From: Streptococcus ovis DSM 16829
GTDB lineage: Bacteria > Bacillota > Bacilli > Lactobacillales > Streptococcaceae
Direction: 5' to 3'
Length of the DNA stretch: 63,338 bases
NCBI RefSeq assembly: GCF_000380125.1
Contig: NZ_KB904581.1
Span: 116,382-179,719, forward strand
Part shown: piece by piece, positions 1 to 9,591 of the stretch
Layout: every line of letters starts with the position of its first letter
Numbering within the stretch: position 1 is the first letter of the stretch
Made by a program: the position numbers and the translations under genes
Notes under the pieces: generated by a model
Database searches by the model: none
What the model saw: the letters and a program-made list of their open reading frames with translations, nothing else
Told to the model about the DNA's origin: nothing

Positions 1-18
1 AAATTGAGAGCGTAACAT
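1..18 (-). CDS. phoU: PhoU, N-terminal fragment (cut by window edge)
   Basis: Only the first six codons are inside the window: an ATG at 18-16 followed by codons for L-R-S-Q-F, which matches the usual start of PhoU proteins. An AGAGG ribosome binding site lies a proper distance upstream on the minus strand. Its place, 42 bases after the last pst gene, is the standard position for PhoU, the regulator that restrains Pst uptake and signals phosphate state to the two-component system. The call rests mainly on context plus the short match. Confidence 0.72.
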
Positions 19-60
19 AATTTTTCCTCTTTATTTTTTTAGTGAAAACACTTGTTCGGA

Positions 61-819
61 CTAACCAAACTTACCAGTGATGTAATCTTCAGTTTCTTTG
101 TTAGCTGGACTCAAGAACATTTCTTTCGTTTGATTGTACTCAATCAAGTCGCCTCCAAGGAAGAAACCTGTACGATCAGAAATCCGAGATGCTTGTTGCA
201 TCGAACGAGTAACGACTAGCATCGTATATTTTTCTTTCAGTTCGAAGAGTGTATCCTCAATCTTACCAGCAGAAATCGGGTCCAAAGCAGATGTTGGTTC
301 ATCCATCAAAATGATTTTAGGGCTGTTGGCCAAAACACGCGCAATGCAGACACGCTGTTGTTGTCCACCTGAAAGTCCCAAAGCAGAATCATGCAAACGA
401 TCTTTGACCTCATCCCAGATAGAAGCTCCTTTTAGCGATGTCTCCACTGCTTCATCTAAGAATGTCTTATCTTTCACGCCTTTTAACCGTAGACCATAGA
501 CGACATTTTCATAGATAGACATTGGGAATGGATTGGGTTGTTGAAAGACCATCCCAATTTCTTTCCGAAGTTCTACCGTATCCGTACGGGGGCTATAAAT
601 ATTATGCCCATTGTAGCTGATAGATCCTGTCAAAGACCATTCTGGATTCAAGTCGCCCATACGATTAATCGCTCGAAGGAGTGTTGATTTACCCGAACCT
701 GATGGGCCAATAAGCGCTGTAATTTCATTTTCATGAAAGTCCATTGATACACTATTCAGTGCTTTCTTCTTTTCGTAATACACTGATAAATCGCGAACTT
801 GTAAAATAGGTTCTGTCAT
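61..819 (-). CDS. pstB: Phosphate ABC transporter ATPase PstB, distal copy
   Basis: ATPase of the high-affinity phosphate importer, about 252 residues, cytoplasmic face of the membrane. The Walker A motif GPSGSGKST is near residue 38, the signature LSGGQQQR near 150 and Walker B plus catalytic Glu ([11 protein letters not shown]) near 170. The switch-loop histidine normally found in VTHNMQQA is replaced: this copy reads VTRSMQQA. Two ATGs are adjacent; the second is chosen because GGAGG is only 2 bases from the first. It is the last pst ATPase gene, starts 10 bases after the other pstB, and phoU follows. Confidence 0.95.
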   Translation of the reverse strand: MTEPILQVRDLSVYYEKKKALNSVSMDFHENEITALIGPSGSGKSTLLRAINRMGDLNPEWSLTGSISYNGHNIYSPRTDTVELRKEIGMVFQQPNPFPMSIYENVVYGLRLKGVKDKTFLDEAVETSLKGASIWDEVKDRLHDSALGLSGGQQQRVCIARVLANSPKIILMDEPTSALDPISAGKIEDTLFELKEKYTMLVVTRSMQQASRISDRTGFFLGGDLIEYNQTKEMFLSPANKETEDYITGKFG

Positions 820-828
820 CATTTCCTC

Positions 829-1632
829 CTATCCAAAGTGACCCGTTACATAGTCATTTGTAGACTTGAGGGTAGCATTTTGGAAGATTTTCTTGGTTTC
901 ATCGTACTCAATCAAATCTCCTAAATAAAAGAACGCTGTGTAATCACTGGCACGAGCCGCTTGTTGCATGTTGTGAGTGACAATAATAATTGAGTAATTT
1001 TCTTTTAAATCAAACATGGTTTCTTCTAATTGCATGGTTGCAATTGGGTCTAAGTTTGAAGCTGGTTCATCCATCAAAAGAATATCTGGTTTTACTGAGA
1101 TTGCACGAGCAATACACAATTTTTGTTGTTGCCCACCAGACAAGGTAAAGGCTGATTTATGTAGATTATCTTTTACTTGATCCCAAAGAGCTGCTTGTTT
1201 CAAGGAGGTTTCTACAATTTCGTCCAAGACTTTTTTATCACGTACACCAGCACGCTCGTGAGCAAAAGTGATGTTCTTATAGATTGATTTGGCAAATGGA
1301 TTTGGACGTTGAAAGACCATTCCAATATGTTTGCGCATTTCGTACACGTTGATTTCTGGTGCATTAACATCAATCCCTTGATAGTCAATTTGACCAGTTA
1401 CCTTCGCAATATCAATCGTGTCATTCATGCGGTTTAGACTACGTAAAAATGTTGACTTCCCACATCCCGACGGACCGATAAGGGCCGTAATCTTATTTTT
1501 TTCGAACTGCATATCAATTCCCTTGATTGCTTCTTTCCCCGCATAATATACATGGAGATCTTTCGTGGAAAGAATTTGTTTTTCTTCAGGGAAGGTAATG
1601 ATATGGCGTTCATTCCAATTATATTCAGACAT
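829..1632 (-). CDS. pstB: Phosphate ABC transporter ATPase PstB, proximal copy
   Basis: Second PstB ATPase of the operon, 267 residues, with a short N-terminal extension before the ABC domain. Walker A is GPSGCGKST near residue 54, the signature is LSGGQQQK, Walker B reads LLMDEPASNLDP and the switch histidine is present (VTHNMQQA). It lies 13 bases after pstA on the same strand, so it is in the same transcript. Streptococcal pst operons commonly carry two different PstB genes; a PstB heterodimer under PstC-PstA is the simple inference, with this copy carrying the complete motif set. Confidence 0.95.
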   Translation of the reverse strand: MSEYNWNERHIITFPEEKQILSTKDLHVYYAGKEAIKGIDMQFEKNKITALIGPSGCGKSTFLRSLNRMNDTIDIAKVTGQIDYQGIDVNAPEINVYEMRKHIGMVFQRPNPFAKSIYKNITFAHERAGVRDKKVLDEIVETSLKQAALWDQVKDNLHKSAFTLSGGQQQKLCIARAISVKPDILLMDEPASNLDPIATMQLEETMFDLKENYSIIIVTHNMQQAARASDYTAFFYLGDLIEYDETKKIFQNATLKSTNDYVTGHFG

Positions 1633-1645
1633 AGTTTCTCCTTCT

Positions 1646-2533
1646 TTAAGCCGCTGATGTCAATTTTGAATGTAGGAATTTACCTAAACGACGCGCCGCA
1701 AGGTTAAAAATTAAAATAAAAATCAACAATACGGCTGCAGAACCTGCGGACACTAATGTACCATCAGGAATTGTACCTTCACTATTTACTTTCCAAATAT
1801 GTACGGCTAGGGTCTCAGCTTGACGGAATGGAGAAATAGGGCTGGTTACACTAAGTGGATTCCAGTTACTCCAGTCCATAGCCGGAGCAGATTGACCAGC
1901 AGTATAGATAAGGGCAGCTGCTTCACCAAAGATACGACCAGATGCCAAGACAATACCAGTGACAATCCCTGGAAGTGCTTCTGGTACAACAACATGTAAA
2001 ACTGTTTCCCAGCGTGAAATGCCAAGCGCAAGTCCTGCTTCACGTTGTGTGTGATGTACTGTACGTAGGCTATCTTCAATCGTCCGTGTCATCTGAGGCA
2101 AGTTGAAAACGGTAAGAGCCAAGGCTCCAGAAATGATAGAGAAACCATATTGGAATTGAACCACGAAAATCAAGTAGCCAAACAAACCAACTACTACCGA
2201 TGGGAGAGAAGATAGGATCTCAATACAGGTCCGAATAAAGTTTGTCAATGGACCTTTTTTCGCATACTCAGACAAATAAATCCCAGCACCCATTGACAAT
2301 GGAACTGAAATTAATAGTGTGACAACTAACAAGAAGAAGGAATTGTAGAGCTGAATCCCAATTCCTCCACCTGCTTGGTAAGAAGAAGATTTTCCTGTCA
2401 AAAATGACCAACTAATATGAGGAACTCCTCGTACTAAGATATACAAAATTAATGACGCCAAGATGGTTACGATAATACCAGCAATGGTATAAAGAAGACC
2501 TGTCGCCAATTTATCCATTTTTTTAGCGTTCAT
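1646..2533 (-). CDS. pstA: Phosphate ABC transporter permease PstA
   Basis: Membrane-spanning half of the Pst phosphate channel, 295 residues, usual length. A first transmembrane helix is at about residues 12-35 and five or six more follow. The EAA loop that docks the ATPase is visible as EAGLALGISRWETVLHVVVPEA. It overlaps the end of pstC by 11 bases, showing translational coupling and a paired PstC-PstA permease. Confidence 0.96.
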   Translation of the reverse strand: MNAKKMDKLATGLLYTIAGIIVTILASLILYILVRGVPHISWSFLTGKSSSYQAGGGIGIQLYNSFFLLVVTLLISVPLSMGAGIYLSEYAKKGPLTNFIRTCIEILSSLPSVVVGLFGYLIFVVQFQYGFSIISGALALTVFNLPQMTRTIEDSLRTVHHTQREAGLALGISRWETVLHVVVPEALPGIVTGIVLASGRIFGEAAALIYTAGQSAPAMDWSNWNPLSVTSPISPFRQAETLAVHIWKVNSEGTIPDGTLVSAGSAAVLLIFILIFNLAARRLGKFLHSKLTSAA

Positions 2534-3440
2534 AATTTCTCTTTCTCTCTCTCGTAATAAATTTCACTAACATATTGAAAGCCAAACTCATCAATAACAA
2601 TACAAGGGCTAGCGACCACAACACGTTATTTTGAACAGTGCCCATGACGGTATTCCCAATTCCCATTGTAAGAACAGATGTCAACGTTGCCGCTGGAGTT
2701 GTTAGGGACGTAGGAACTACTGCTGAGTTCCCGATTACCATTTGAATGGCAAGGGCTTCACCAAAGGCACGGGCCATCCCGAAAATAACAGCCGTAAAGA
2801 TACCAGGACGTGCTGCATTAAGTGTTACACGCCAAATGGTTTGCCAGCGAGTAGCCCCCATCGCAAGACTAGCCTCACGATAATGACGAGGCACGGCACG
2901 CAATGTATCTGTTGTCATAAAGGTTACAGTAGGCAAAATCATAACAAAGAGAACGAACACCCCTGACAAAATCCCAAATCCAGTCCCACCAAAAATGGAG
3001 CGGACGAATGGCACCACCACTTGTAAACCAATAAATCCATATACAACGGATGGAATACCGACTAGCAACTCAACTGCTGGTTGCAAAACCTTCGAACCAT
3101 ATTTAGGTGAAATTTCAGTCATGAAGACTGCTGCACCAATGGCAAATGGAGTTGCTATCAAGGCTGACAAAATGGTTACAATAAAGGATCCCATAATCAT
3201 TGGCAAAGCACCAAATTCTTTCTGGCTTGGATTCCACTTACCATCAAATAAGAAAGTAAAAATATTTACTCCATCAGAGAAGAAGGTGGACAAACCTTTT
3301 TGAGCCACAAAAATCAAAATCATTGCCACAATAAAGACAATCAAGGCCAAGCATAAGAAAGTAATGACCTTACCAAATTTCTCTAAACGAGAATTTTTTG
3401 ATGGCGATAAGAGTTTCTTCGCCAATTCTTCATTTTTCAT
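2523..3440 (-). CDS. pstC: Phosphate ABC transporter permease PstC
   Basis: Partner permease of PstA, 305 residues, with about six hydrophobic helices and a cytoplasmic N-terminus. The ATPase-docking loop is seen as EASLAMGATRWQTIWRVT. The gene starts 4 bases after the pstS stop and overlaps pstA at its end, so the three are one transcription unit. PstC-PstA form the inner channel that takes phosphate from the PstS lipoprotein. Confidence 0.96.
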   Translation of the reverse strand: MKNEELAKKLLSPSKNSRLEKFGKVITFLCLALIVFIVAMILIFVAQKGLSTFFSDGVNIFTFLFDGKWNPSQKEFGALPMIMGSFIVTILSALIATPFAIGAAVFMTEISPKYGSKVLQPAVELLVGIPSVVYGFIGLQVVVPFVRSIFGGTGFGILSGVFVLFVMILPTVTFMTTDTLRAVPRHYREASLAMGATRWQTIWRVTLNAARPGIFTAVIFGMARAFGEALAIQMVIGNSAVVPTSLTTPAATLTSVLTMGIGNTVMGTVQNNVLWSLALVLLLMSLAFNMLVKFITRERKRNYER

Positions 3441-3444
3441 GGTT

Positions 3445-4314
3445 TCACTCCTTCTCTGTTACGGTTCCATCAGCAGACTTAACGACCTGCATCGCATTAA
3501 TGGAGATGTAACCCATGCTTTCAACGATTCCTTCTTGCACTTCATCAGTCATCATATAATCAAGAAATTCCTCAGTCAATTCAGTAGGTGCTCCCTTGGT
3601 ATACATATGCTCATAAGCCCAAATTGGCCAATCATTCGTTGCAACATTTGCAGTATTGGCTTCAAAACCATTTAATTTCATCATGCCTACAGAATCATCC
3701 ACATACGCAAAGGCAAGATATGAAATAGCACCTGGTGTTTGTGCAACAATGGATTTGACCATACCGTTCGAATCTTGTTCCTGACTTTGCTTGGCGTCTT
3801 TGCCATCCATAATAACAGAGTCAAAGGTTGTACGTGAACCAGATGAAGCAGCACGGTTAATGATGGTAACAGGCAAATCAGCTCCACCCAGTTCTTTCCA
3901 GTTTGTAATCTCACCAGTGAAAAGTTTACGTAACTCTTCCGTCGTCAAATTATCAACGGTTACTTTTTTATTCTTTATAACCGCTAATCCCGCGACAGCA
4001 ACTTGATGGTCTACCAAGACAGAAGCGTCAATTCCTTCTTTCTCCTCAGCAAACACATCACTATTGCCAATTTGAACCGCTCCTGACTGAACTTGAGAAA
4101 GACCTGTACCTGACCCACCACCTTGGACATTGACAGATTTTCCAAGATTGTTGGATCCAAATTCATCTGCCGCTGCTTCAACTAGAGGTTGCAGCGCTGT
4201 TGATCCTACTGCTGTAATGGATTCACCGCGTTCAATCCATGATGAGCAAGCAGAAAGACTAACACTTGCCATCAACAATGCAGCTGCAATGCCAAGCTTA
4301 TGCTTTTTCTTCAT
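3445..4314 (-). CDS. pstS: Phosphate-binding lipoprotein PstS
   Basis: Extracellular phosphate-binding protein, 289 residues. A lipoprotein signal peptide is clear: KKKHK, a hydrophobic stretch, then lipobox LSAC with the lipidated Cys at about residue 23. Phosphate-site motifs typical of PstS follow: [15 protein letters not shown] near the mature N-terminus, GGGSGTG, and [12 protein letters not shown] in the middle. An ATG 18 bases further upstream exists, but the ribosome binding site AAAAGGAAAA lies inside that extension, so the downstream ATG is chosen. First gene of the pst operon. Confidence 0.95.
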   Translation of the reverse strand: MKKKHKLGIAAALLMASVSLSACSSWIERGESITAVGSTALQPLVEAAADEFGSNNLGKSVNVQGGGSGTGLSQVQSGAVQIGNSDVFAEEKEGIDASVLVDHQVAVAGLAVIKNKKVTVDNLTTEELRKLFTGEITNWKELGGADLPVTIINRAASSGSRTTFDSVIMDGKDAKQSQEQDSNGMVKSIVAQTPGAISYLAFAYVDDSVGMMKLNGFEANTANVATNDWPIWAYEHMYTKGAPTELTEEFLDYMMTDEVQEGIVESMGYISINAMQVVKSADGTVTEKE

Positions 4315-4340
4315 TTTCGTTTTCCTTTTCATTTTTGAAT

Positions 4341-4389
4341 GGTGTATTTTCGGTGTATTTCTTTACAGAGTATTTGCAAAAAATTTACA
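4341..4389 (-). promoter_or_regulatory. Pho-box-like array of 11-bp direct repeats before pstS
   Basis: On the plus strand TTTACA starts at 4362, TTTGCA at 4373 and TTTACA at 4384, an exact 11-bp period. Just beside them GGTGTATTT occurs at 4341 and again at 4352, also 11 bp apart. TT(A/T/C)ACA repeats separated by about 5 bp are the known Gram-positive PhoP binding pattern, and this sits directly before a phosphate operon, so control by the streptococcal Pho-type response regulator is inferred. The repeats read on the strand opposite to the gene. Confidence 0.6.
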
Positions 4390-4404
4390 AAAATCACCAA
4401 TTCC

Positions 4405-4433
4405 AATATATCACATAACAAATGATCTTGCAA
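4405..4433 (-). promoter_or_regulatory. Candidate promoter of the pst operon
   Basis: On the minus strand TTGCAA (4433-4428) and TATATT (4410-4405) are separated by 17 bp. Predicted start near 4398 places the 11-bp repeat array just downstream of it. A second activator-dependent start inside the repeats is also possible; sequence alone cannot decide. Confidence 0.45.
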
Positions 4434-4455
4434 ACTATTTCTTCTATAATAGTCA

Positions 4456-5757
4456 CTAAAACCGAAGGCCTTTTGGGAAGGAATTTTTCAGAGTCCCAGA
4501 GACAATTTTCGCAAAGCCTAATCCATTTCCTTGAATCGCCACTTGATACCAACCGTTTGGCAAATCATTGGAGACTGACAATGTTTGCCCTGAAACATAA
4601 CGAACAAACTCTTCTTCAGATATCTGTACTCGACGAGCTACTTCTTCACTTGTCAATGCCAATCCCAAAGCATAACTTGGTTCGAACCGTTTCTTTTTAA
4701 AAGTTCCCAAGTGTAAGCCATTTCGAGCAATACGAACCTTCGATAAATCTGGTAAACCTTGCGGTAATAGATACAATTGATCTCCAAATACTTGCAAGAC
4801 TCCTTCTAAATCTACAAGTAAACAATCTTTAGCAAAAGAGGTCCAAAGCTGAACTTGCTCTCGACTCAGATTCGATTTCCCATATTTGATTTTCTTAGTT
4901 ACTTGTTCTCCATGATAGCGGAATTTTGCAACAAATTGCCCTTCTCCTTTAAAATGATGTGGATACATGCGAGCTGTTTCAGGATAGCCGATTCCTTCCA
5001 TCATTCCATTCATTTTCTCAACAGGAAGAAGTTCTAAGTCATAGTTTTCCATTAGCCACGACACAATTTCTTCATTTTCTTCAGGTGCCCATGTGCAAGT
5101 TGAATAGACTAAAATCCCCTCGGGTTTTAGCATATGTAGCGTTGATTCTAAAATTTCCTTTTGAAGACGGGCACACTCAACTGGATAATCTGCATGCCAG
5201 TATTGCATTGCTGCCGGATCTTTTCGAAACATTCCTTCACCTGAACAGGGAGCGTCCAATACAATCATATCAAAATAGCCTGGAAAAACCTTAGCCAGTC
5301 GGTCGGCAGATTCATTTGTTACAACAACATTTCGTGCACCAAAACGCTCAATATTTTCTGCTAATATTTTCGAACGTTTTGGGGAGATTTCATTACTCAC
5401 CAAAATTCCAGTATTCATCAAGTATGACAGCAAATGAGTCGACTTTCCACCAGGTGCAGCCGCAAGATCAAGCACTTTCATCCCTGGCTCAGGACTTGCC
5501 ACTTGCCCCACTACTTGTGCAGCTGGTTCCTGTGAATACACGAGGCCCGTGACATGTTCTGGCGACTTACCTGAAACTTTTCCATAATGTGACCAGGGCA
5601 TTCCTTCAATCGCTTGAGAGAATGCCTGCTGCCCTTCTTTCAAGGGATTTGTTCGAAATGCTGAAATAGCCTCTTCATCAAAACTAGCAAAGAAAGCCTC
5701 TGCTTCTTTGCCAAGTAATTGTCTATATTTTTCTCTAAATCCGTCTGGTAACTGCAT
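4456..5757 (-). CDS. rsmF: rRNA cytosine-C5 methyltransferase, RsmF family
   Basis: SAM-dependent rRNA m5C methyltransferase of the NOL1/NOP2/Sun family, 433 residues. The SAM-binding loop is AAAPGGKSTHLL near residue 113, the release-site motif DAPCSGEGMF near 180 and the catalytic-Cys motif STCTWAPEENE near 230. The C-terminal third is the RNA-binding/PUA-like extension of RsmF-type enzymes. The start ATG overlaps the TGA stop of the preceding phosphatase gene (TGATG), so translation is coupled. Last gene of the spx-led operon. Confidence 0.92.
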   Translation of the reverse strand: MQLPDGFREKYRQLLGKEAEAFFASFDEEAISAFRTNPLKEGQQAFSQAIEGMPWSHYGKVSGKSPEHVTGLVYSQEPAAQVVGQVASPEPGMKVLDLAAAPGGKSTHLLSYLMNTGILVSNEISPKRSKILAENIERFGARNVVVTNESADRLAKVFPGYFDMIVLDAPCSGEGMFRKDPAAMQYWHADYPVECARLQKEILESTLHMLKPEGILVYSTCTWAPEENEEIVSWLMENYDLELLPVEKMNGMMEGIGYPETARMYPHHFKGEGQFVAKFRYHGEQVTKKIKYGKSNLSREQVQLWTSFAKDCLLVDLEGVLQVFGDQLYLLPQGLPDLSKVRIARNGLHLGTFKKKRFEPSYALGLALTSEEVARRVQISEEEFVRYVSGQTLSVSNDLPNGWYQVAIQGNGLGFAKIVSGTLKNSFPKGLRF

Positions 5758-6515
5758 CAATCTAACAATGCCTCAATTTCTTTTTCTTTCACTATCGGGA
5801 AAAACAATACCATTTCTCGTCCTGAAAATGTTGGTGGTTGTCCATCTAGGTTTCTCAAACAATATCCTAGTCTCTCTCCAAGAATGCTAGCTGCCGCATA
5901 GTCCCAAGGATACAAATAGGAAGCATGGAGCAATAATTGTCCCTTCAGCACACGCGCAAAGCCAATTCCAGCACTTCCGTATGAACGTGTTCCCAAGGCA
6001 TGGTTCGCTAGCTTGGCCAGGCCATGAACATTCTGAGCATACAGACCCGCGTTTAAACCAATCAAAGAAGATTGCAAACTCCTATCTTTAAACTCAGGTA
6101 ATGCTGATTCATTCAATAATACAGGAAACATTCCGCCACCATGAATCATTTCATCTTTAATGACATCATAAATAATCCCAAACTGGCCAATTCCATTTTC
6201 ATAATAAGCCAGTAAAATGGCAAAATCTTCCTGTTGGGCAATAAAGTTACTAGTCCCATCAATCGGATCAATCACCCATACATTTCCCTCGTCAATAGAG
6301 ACTGAATTATGTTTCTCTTCTCCTAAAATAGCATCATGCGGGTAAGCTTCTAAAATTTGTTGACTCACATCTTCTTCCACCTGCCGATCCATTTGCGTCA
6401 CTAAATCCGTAAAATGTGATTTGACTTGAATTTCCAAAGAATCATGCAAATGGTCCCGTAAAAATTCCCCTGCTTCTCTGACGATTTTTTGGGCAAATAA
6501 GTACTTAGTTTCCAA
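5757..6515 (-). CDS. Inositol monophosphatase family protein
   Basis: Mg-dependent sugar or nucleotide phosphatase of the IMPase/SuhB/CysQ superfamily, 252 residues. The metal-site motifs are visible: GEEKH at about residue 70, [11 protein letters not shown] near 87-97 and WDYAAASIL near the C-terminus. The exact substrate cannot be told from sequence. It overlaps the UPF0223 gene upstream by 11 bases and shares one base with rsmF downstream, a fully coupled operon. Confidence 0.9.
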   Translation of the reverse strand: METKYLFAQKIVREAGEFLRDHLHDSLEIQVKSHFTDLVTQMDRQVEEDVSQQILEAYPHDAILGEEKHNSVSIDEGNVWVIDPIDGTSNFIAQQEDFAILLAYYENGIGQFGIIYDVIKDEMIHGGGMFPVLLNESALPEFKDRSLQSSLIGLNAGLYAQNVHGLAKLANHALGTRSYGSAGIGFARVLKGQLLLHASYLYPWDYAAASILGERLGYCLRNLDGQPPTFSGREMVLFFPIVKEKEIEALLD

Positions 6516-6783
6516 GACGAATAACCCCCTTTTGCTTTTCCTGCGCTAACTTCACTGCACGATAAGTTGAGTAACCAGAAGCCGCCTCAAATTCACGGTC
6601 AATTTGCCGTTCCTCTCCCTTACTTTTGACAACTTGCTTAAATCGATGATAACGATCTAGAAGCATGCTTGCCTCAACACCACCTTCGTAGGCTTTTTCC
6701 ACCTGATTTAAAAAAGAAAGCACGGAGGAAATCTCCTCTGTGCTCCATGAAAAATCAAGTGGATATGAATACTGTTTGTCCAT
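6505..6783 (-). CDS. UPF0223 family protein
   Basis: Small cytoplasmic protein of 92 residues, no signal or membrane segment. It matches the UPF0223 family of Firmicutes, seen in the start [15 protein letters not shown] and the motif YSTYRAVK. Function is unknown. It lies between spx and the inositol-phosphatase gene, 13 bases after spx and overlapping the next gene, an order also found in other streptococci. Confidence 0.85.
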   Translation of the reverse strand: MDKQYSYPLDFSWSTEEISSVLSFLNQVEKAYEGGVEASMLLDRYHRFKQVVKSKGEERQIDREFEAASGYSTYRAVKLAQEKQKGVIRLGN

Positions 6784-6796
6784 ATCGTTTTTCTCT

Positions 6797-7198
6797 CTAC
6801 CCTATCTCTGCTCTCAATGTAGCGCTCTTTAGTTCTTGTTTTCGATAATTGCGTGGCAAAAATGCACGAATTTCATCCTCATTAAATCCAATCTGCATTC
6901 GCTTATTGTCCAAAATAATTGGGCGACGTAATAAGCTTGGATAGGTTTCAATTAGTTGAATCAGCTCGGAAATAGATAAATCATCCACATCAACATTTAA
7001 CTTTTGAAATACTTTGGAGCGTGTTGAAATCAAGTCATCAGTCCCATTTTCAGTTAGAGTCAAAATCGCTTTTAACTCATCAGCCGTCAAAGGACTCGTC
7101 ATGATATTATGCTCCGTAAAAGGTACCTGATGATTGGACAACCAGGCTCGTGCCTTTCGACAGCTTGTGCAGCTCGGTGATAAAAATAGCGTAATCAT
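6797..7198 (-). CDS. spx: Spx/MgsR-family redox transcriptional regulator
   Basis: ArsC-fold protein of 133 residues that binds RNA polymerase alpha subunit and redirects transcription under thiol stress. The redox switch CTSC follows the first beta strand ([14 protein letters not shown]), and [15 protein letters not shown], with the Arg that supports the switch, is near residue 92. An ATG two codons upstream exists; AAAGG spaced 7 bases favours the start used here. Streptococci carry two Spx paralogues; which one this is was not determined. It leads a four-gene operon ending in rsmF. Confidence 0.88.
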   Translation of the reverse strand: MITLFLSPSCTSCRKARAWLSNHQVPFTEHNIMTSPLTADELKAILTLTENGTDDLISTRSKVFQKLNVDVDDLSISELIQLIETYPSLLRRPIILDNKRMQIGFNEDEIRAFLPRNYRKQELKSATLRAEIG

Positions 7199-7285
7199 AA
7201 GCATACCTTTCTACATTTTTTTCTCATTAATATTATACACTAGACTGGGCCTCATGACAAGAAGAAATCGCAATCTAAACCCGAC

Positions 7286-8536
7286 TTATCCTAAAAGTTG
7301 TTGACGAACTTCAGATATAAAATAGAGAGAGCCTGTCAGAATCCATATAACATCTGATGACTCATTATCAATCTGATGTAGCCACTCCTGCCACGAAGCA
7401 ACCCTCGCATACTGATCTGGATATGCTTCTAATTTTAAACTATTAGGATAAGAAAATGTCGTTACAGTCAAGCTATCAAATTGGTCTAACGTTTCCAACA
7501 TGGTATTCACTGGCTTCCCAGCAATAGCTGCAAATAGTATATGAATCTTCTTGTCTGCATAGTTTTCTCGTAAAATAGTCGCCAAAGCCGAGACGCTCTC
7601 CTGATTATGTGCGCCATCAATCATCAATCGCGGTCGAATCCATTCCGTTCTCCCAATCCACTTGCTGTTTTGCAATCCTTTCCGAATTGTTTGAGTATTG
7701 CAAGTTGGAAAATCTTTCTGAAGCAGCATGACAGTCATAACAGCAAGACTAGCATTGGCTTTCTGATGATATCCAGGCATTGAGAGAGATAATTTCTCTA
7801 AACAGTATAACTGACCGATGGAAACCGAAAACGTTGTTTCCTCTTCTGTAAACCAAAACTCGCTCCCTAGTTCATAAGTAGGCGCAGTCAGTTCTTTCGC
7901 TTTCTGCTGAAAGACACTCCGAACCTCTTTTCTATCTGTTGCATAAATTAACGGAACCCCTGTCTTTAGTGCACCTACTTTTTGCTCTGCAATCTCAGCT
8001 TAGGTATTTCCCAAAATCCCTTGATGATCAAGACCAATAGAAGGGCAAATAAGCGCTAGTGGTCGAAAAACACTGGTCGAATCATATAGACCGCCAATCC
8101 CCGCTTCGATGATTGCAATATCAACTGGATGAACTTCACCAAAATAAAGAAACATCATGACCGTAATGATTTCAAACTCTGCAGCAGGTTTCCAAGGCGT
8201 TTCTAAAGGAAGTCTTTCAGCAATTGGTCGCACTCGTTCCACCAAAGCCAATAAATCTTCTTTTGAAATCATAGCGCCGTTAACGCTAATTCGCTCCCGA
8301 AAATCCATAATAAAAGGGGACGTAAAGGTTCCAACTTGGTAACCTGAACTAGTATAAATTTGTTGCAAATAATGAACTGTAGATCCTTTGCCATTGCTCC
8401 CTACAACGTGAATTCCCTTGACATTTTCATGGGGATTCTCCAATTCATTTAGGAGCCATTTTACCCGCTCCAGTCCGGTTTTTTCTCCAAATTTTACTTG
8501 ACTGTGTATCCAATCTAATGCCTCTTGGTATTGCAT
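7286..8536 (-). pseudogene. folC: Folylpolyglutamate/dihydrofolate synthase with premature stop
   Basis: The frame from 8536 to 7286 would encode a 416-residue FolC, the normal length, but codon 179 is TAA (8002-8000). Residues before it include the ATP loop VGSNGKGST near 44-52 and SIGLDHQGILGNT; directly after it the same frame resumes with AEIAEQKVGALKTGVPLIYA, exactly the family sequence, and stays open to the end, where DGAHNQES is seen. A single TTA or TCA to TAA change explains it. FolC adds glutamate to folates; a second folC elsewhere in the genome would make this loss tolerable. Readthrough or a sequencing error remain possible. Confidence 0.85.
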
Positions 8537-8584
8537 ATTTAAAACTTTCTAATATTTTTTACAGTATCGCATAAAACAAGCCTC

Positions 8585-8611
8585 AAAAAAAGACTAACAA
8601 GGTCAGTCTTT
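8585..8611 (-). terminator. Terminator overlapping the ribF stop
   Basis: Minus strand: stem AAAGACT (8611-8605), 9-base loop, AGTCTTT, then a run of T. The TGA stop of ribF lies at the base of the loop. It separates ribF from folC. Confidence 0.8.
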
Positions 8612-9529
8612 CTTTTCATTCCAATTTATGGCGGTCTTTTCGTCCTCTTTCATTTGGTTCAGAAGAGACTCCATACCATCAAATTTAACCATTCCTCGGA
8701 TTTTCTCTAGCCAAAAAATAGTGATTTTTTGACCATAAATTTCCTGATTAAAACCGAAAATATGGGCCTCTATCCGCATTTCAGTCCCATCAAAAGTGAC
8801 ATTTTTTCCAACACTGGCCATAGAGCGGTAACGTTGCCCATCCACTTCAACTTCTGCCACATAGACACCATCACTCGGTAAGTGAACTCGTTCAAACGGA
8901 GCAAGATTCGCAGTCGGATATCCAATGACACGTCCACGTGCGTCTCCATGAACGACAATTCCCTCTGTGGTAAAGGTATATCCTAAAAGATGGTTAGCTT
9001 CTGCTACATTTCCTTCTTGAATGGCTTTTCGAATACGTGTCGATGAAATCTTCTCACCATCTAACTGAACTTCTTCAATTACTTCAACCTTTCCGTTAAA
9101 GAGCTCCTTCAAGTCATTTACATCTGCACGACGATTTCCAAAATGATAATCAAATCCAGTCACCAAAATACGTGCATTTAAAGCCGTGACATAATTGGCA
9201 ATAAATTCTTCTGGACTCTGTGATGCAAATTGGCTTGTGAAATCTGTTAAATAAAGCCTATCAACACCATAAGCCTCCATCAGTGAAAAACGTTTTTCCG
9301 GGCTCGTCAATTGAAGCAATAAATCTGGTGTAAACCGTGCAAAAGCTAGACGTGGTGATTCTGGAAAAGTCAAGACAGAGACTGTCAATCCCTTCTGATC
9401 AGCAATCTTACGAGCTCTGTCAAACAAGGCCTTATGCCCTAAATGAATTCCATCAAAATAGCCTAAAACGAGAACTGTCCCATTCGTTGCTTGTATATTA
9501 TTTTTATCTTTTAGTGTAACAATTTCCAT
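8603..9529 (-). CDS. ribF: Bifunctional riboflavin kinase / FAD synthetase
   Basis: Converts riboflavin to FMN and FMN to FAD; 308 residues, standard length. The N-terminal nucleotidyltransferase half has GYFDGIHLGHKALF near residue 23 and SSTRIRKAI near 160; the C-terminal kinase half has GDARGRVIGYPTANL near 195. It supplies cofactor for flavoproteins such as the FMN/FAD enzyme at 35.3-37.1 kb, a functional link only. The promoter -10 is 8 bases from the ATG and no Shine-Dalgarno is present, suggesting a nearly leaderless message. truB lies just upstream on the same strand. Confidence 0.95.
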   Translation of the reverse strand: MEIVTLKDKNNIQATNGTVLVLGYFDGIHLGHKALFDRARKIADQKGLTVSVLTFPESPRLAFARFTPDLLLQLTSPEKRFSLMEAYGVDRLYLTDFTSQFASQSPEEFIANYVTALNARILVTGFDYHFGNRRADVNDLKELFNGKVEVIEEVQLDGEKISSTRIRKAIQEGNVAEANHLLGYTFTTEGIVVHGDARGRVIGYPTANLAPFERVHLPSDGVYVAEVEVDGQRYRSMASVGKNVTFDGTEMRIEAHIFGFNQEIYGQKITIFWLEKIRGMVKFDGMESLLNQMKEDEKTAINWNEKKD

Positions 9530-9537
9530 AACAATTC

Positions 9538-9566
9538 ATTATAGCTCTTTCATAAGGATATAGCAA
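9538..9566 (-). promoter_or_regulatory. ribF promoter (near-leaderless)
   Basis: Minus strand TTGCTA (9566-9561), 17-bp spacer, TATAAT (9543-9538). The start codon follows 8 bases after TATAAT, so transcription would begin at or within two bases of the ATG. This leaves no room for a ribosome binding site. Confidence 0.7.
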
Positions 9567-9591
9567 GAAAGCGATATGGTAAAATCTGCTA

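Noticed and set aside
4130-4459. 109-codon plus-strand frame over the pstS start
   Set aside because: Antisense to pstS and its regulatory region; phenylalanine-rich part comes from AT-rich DNA.
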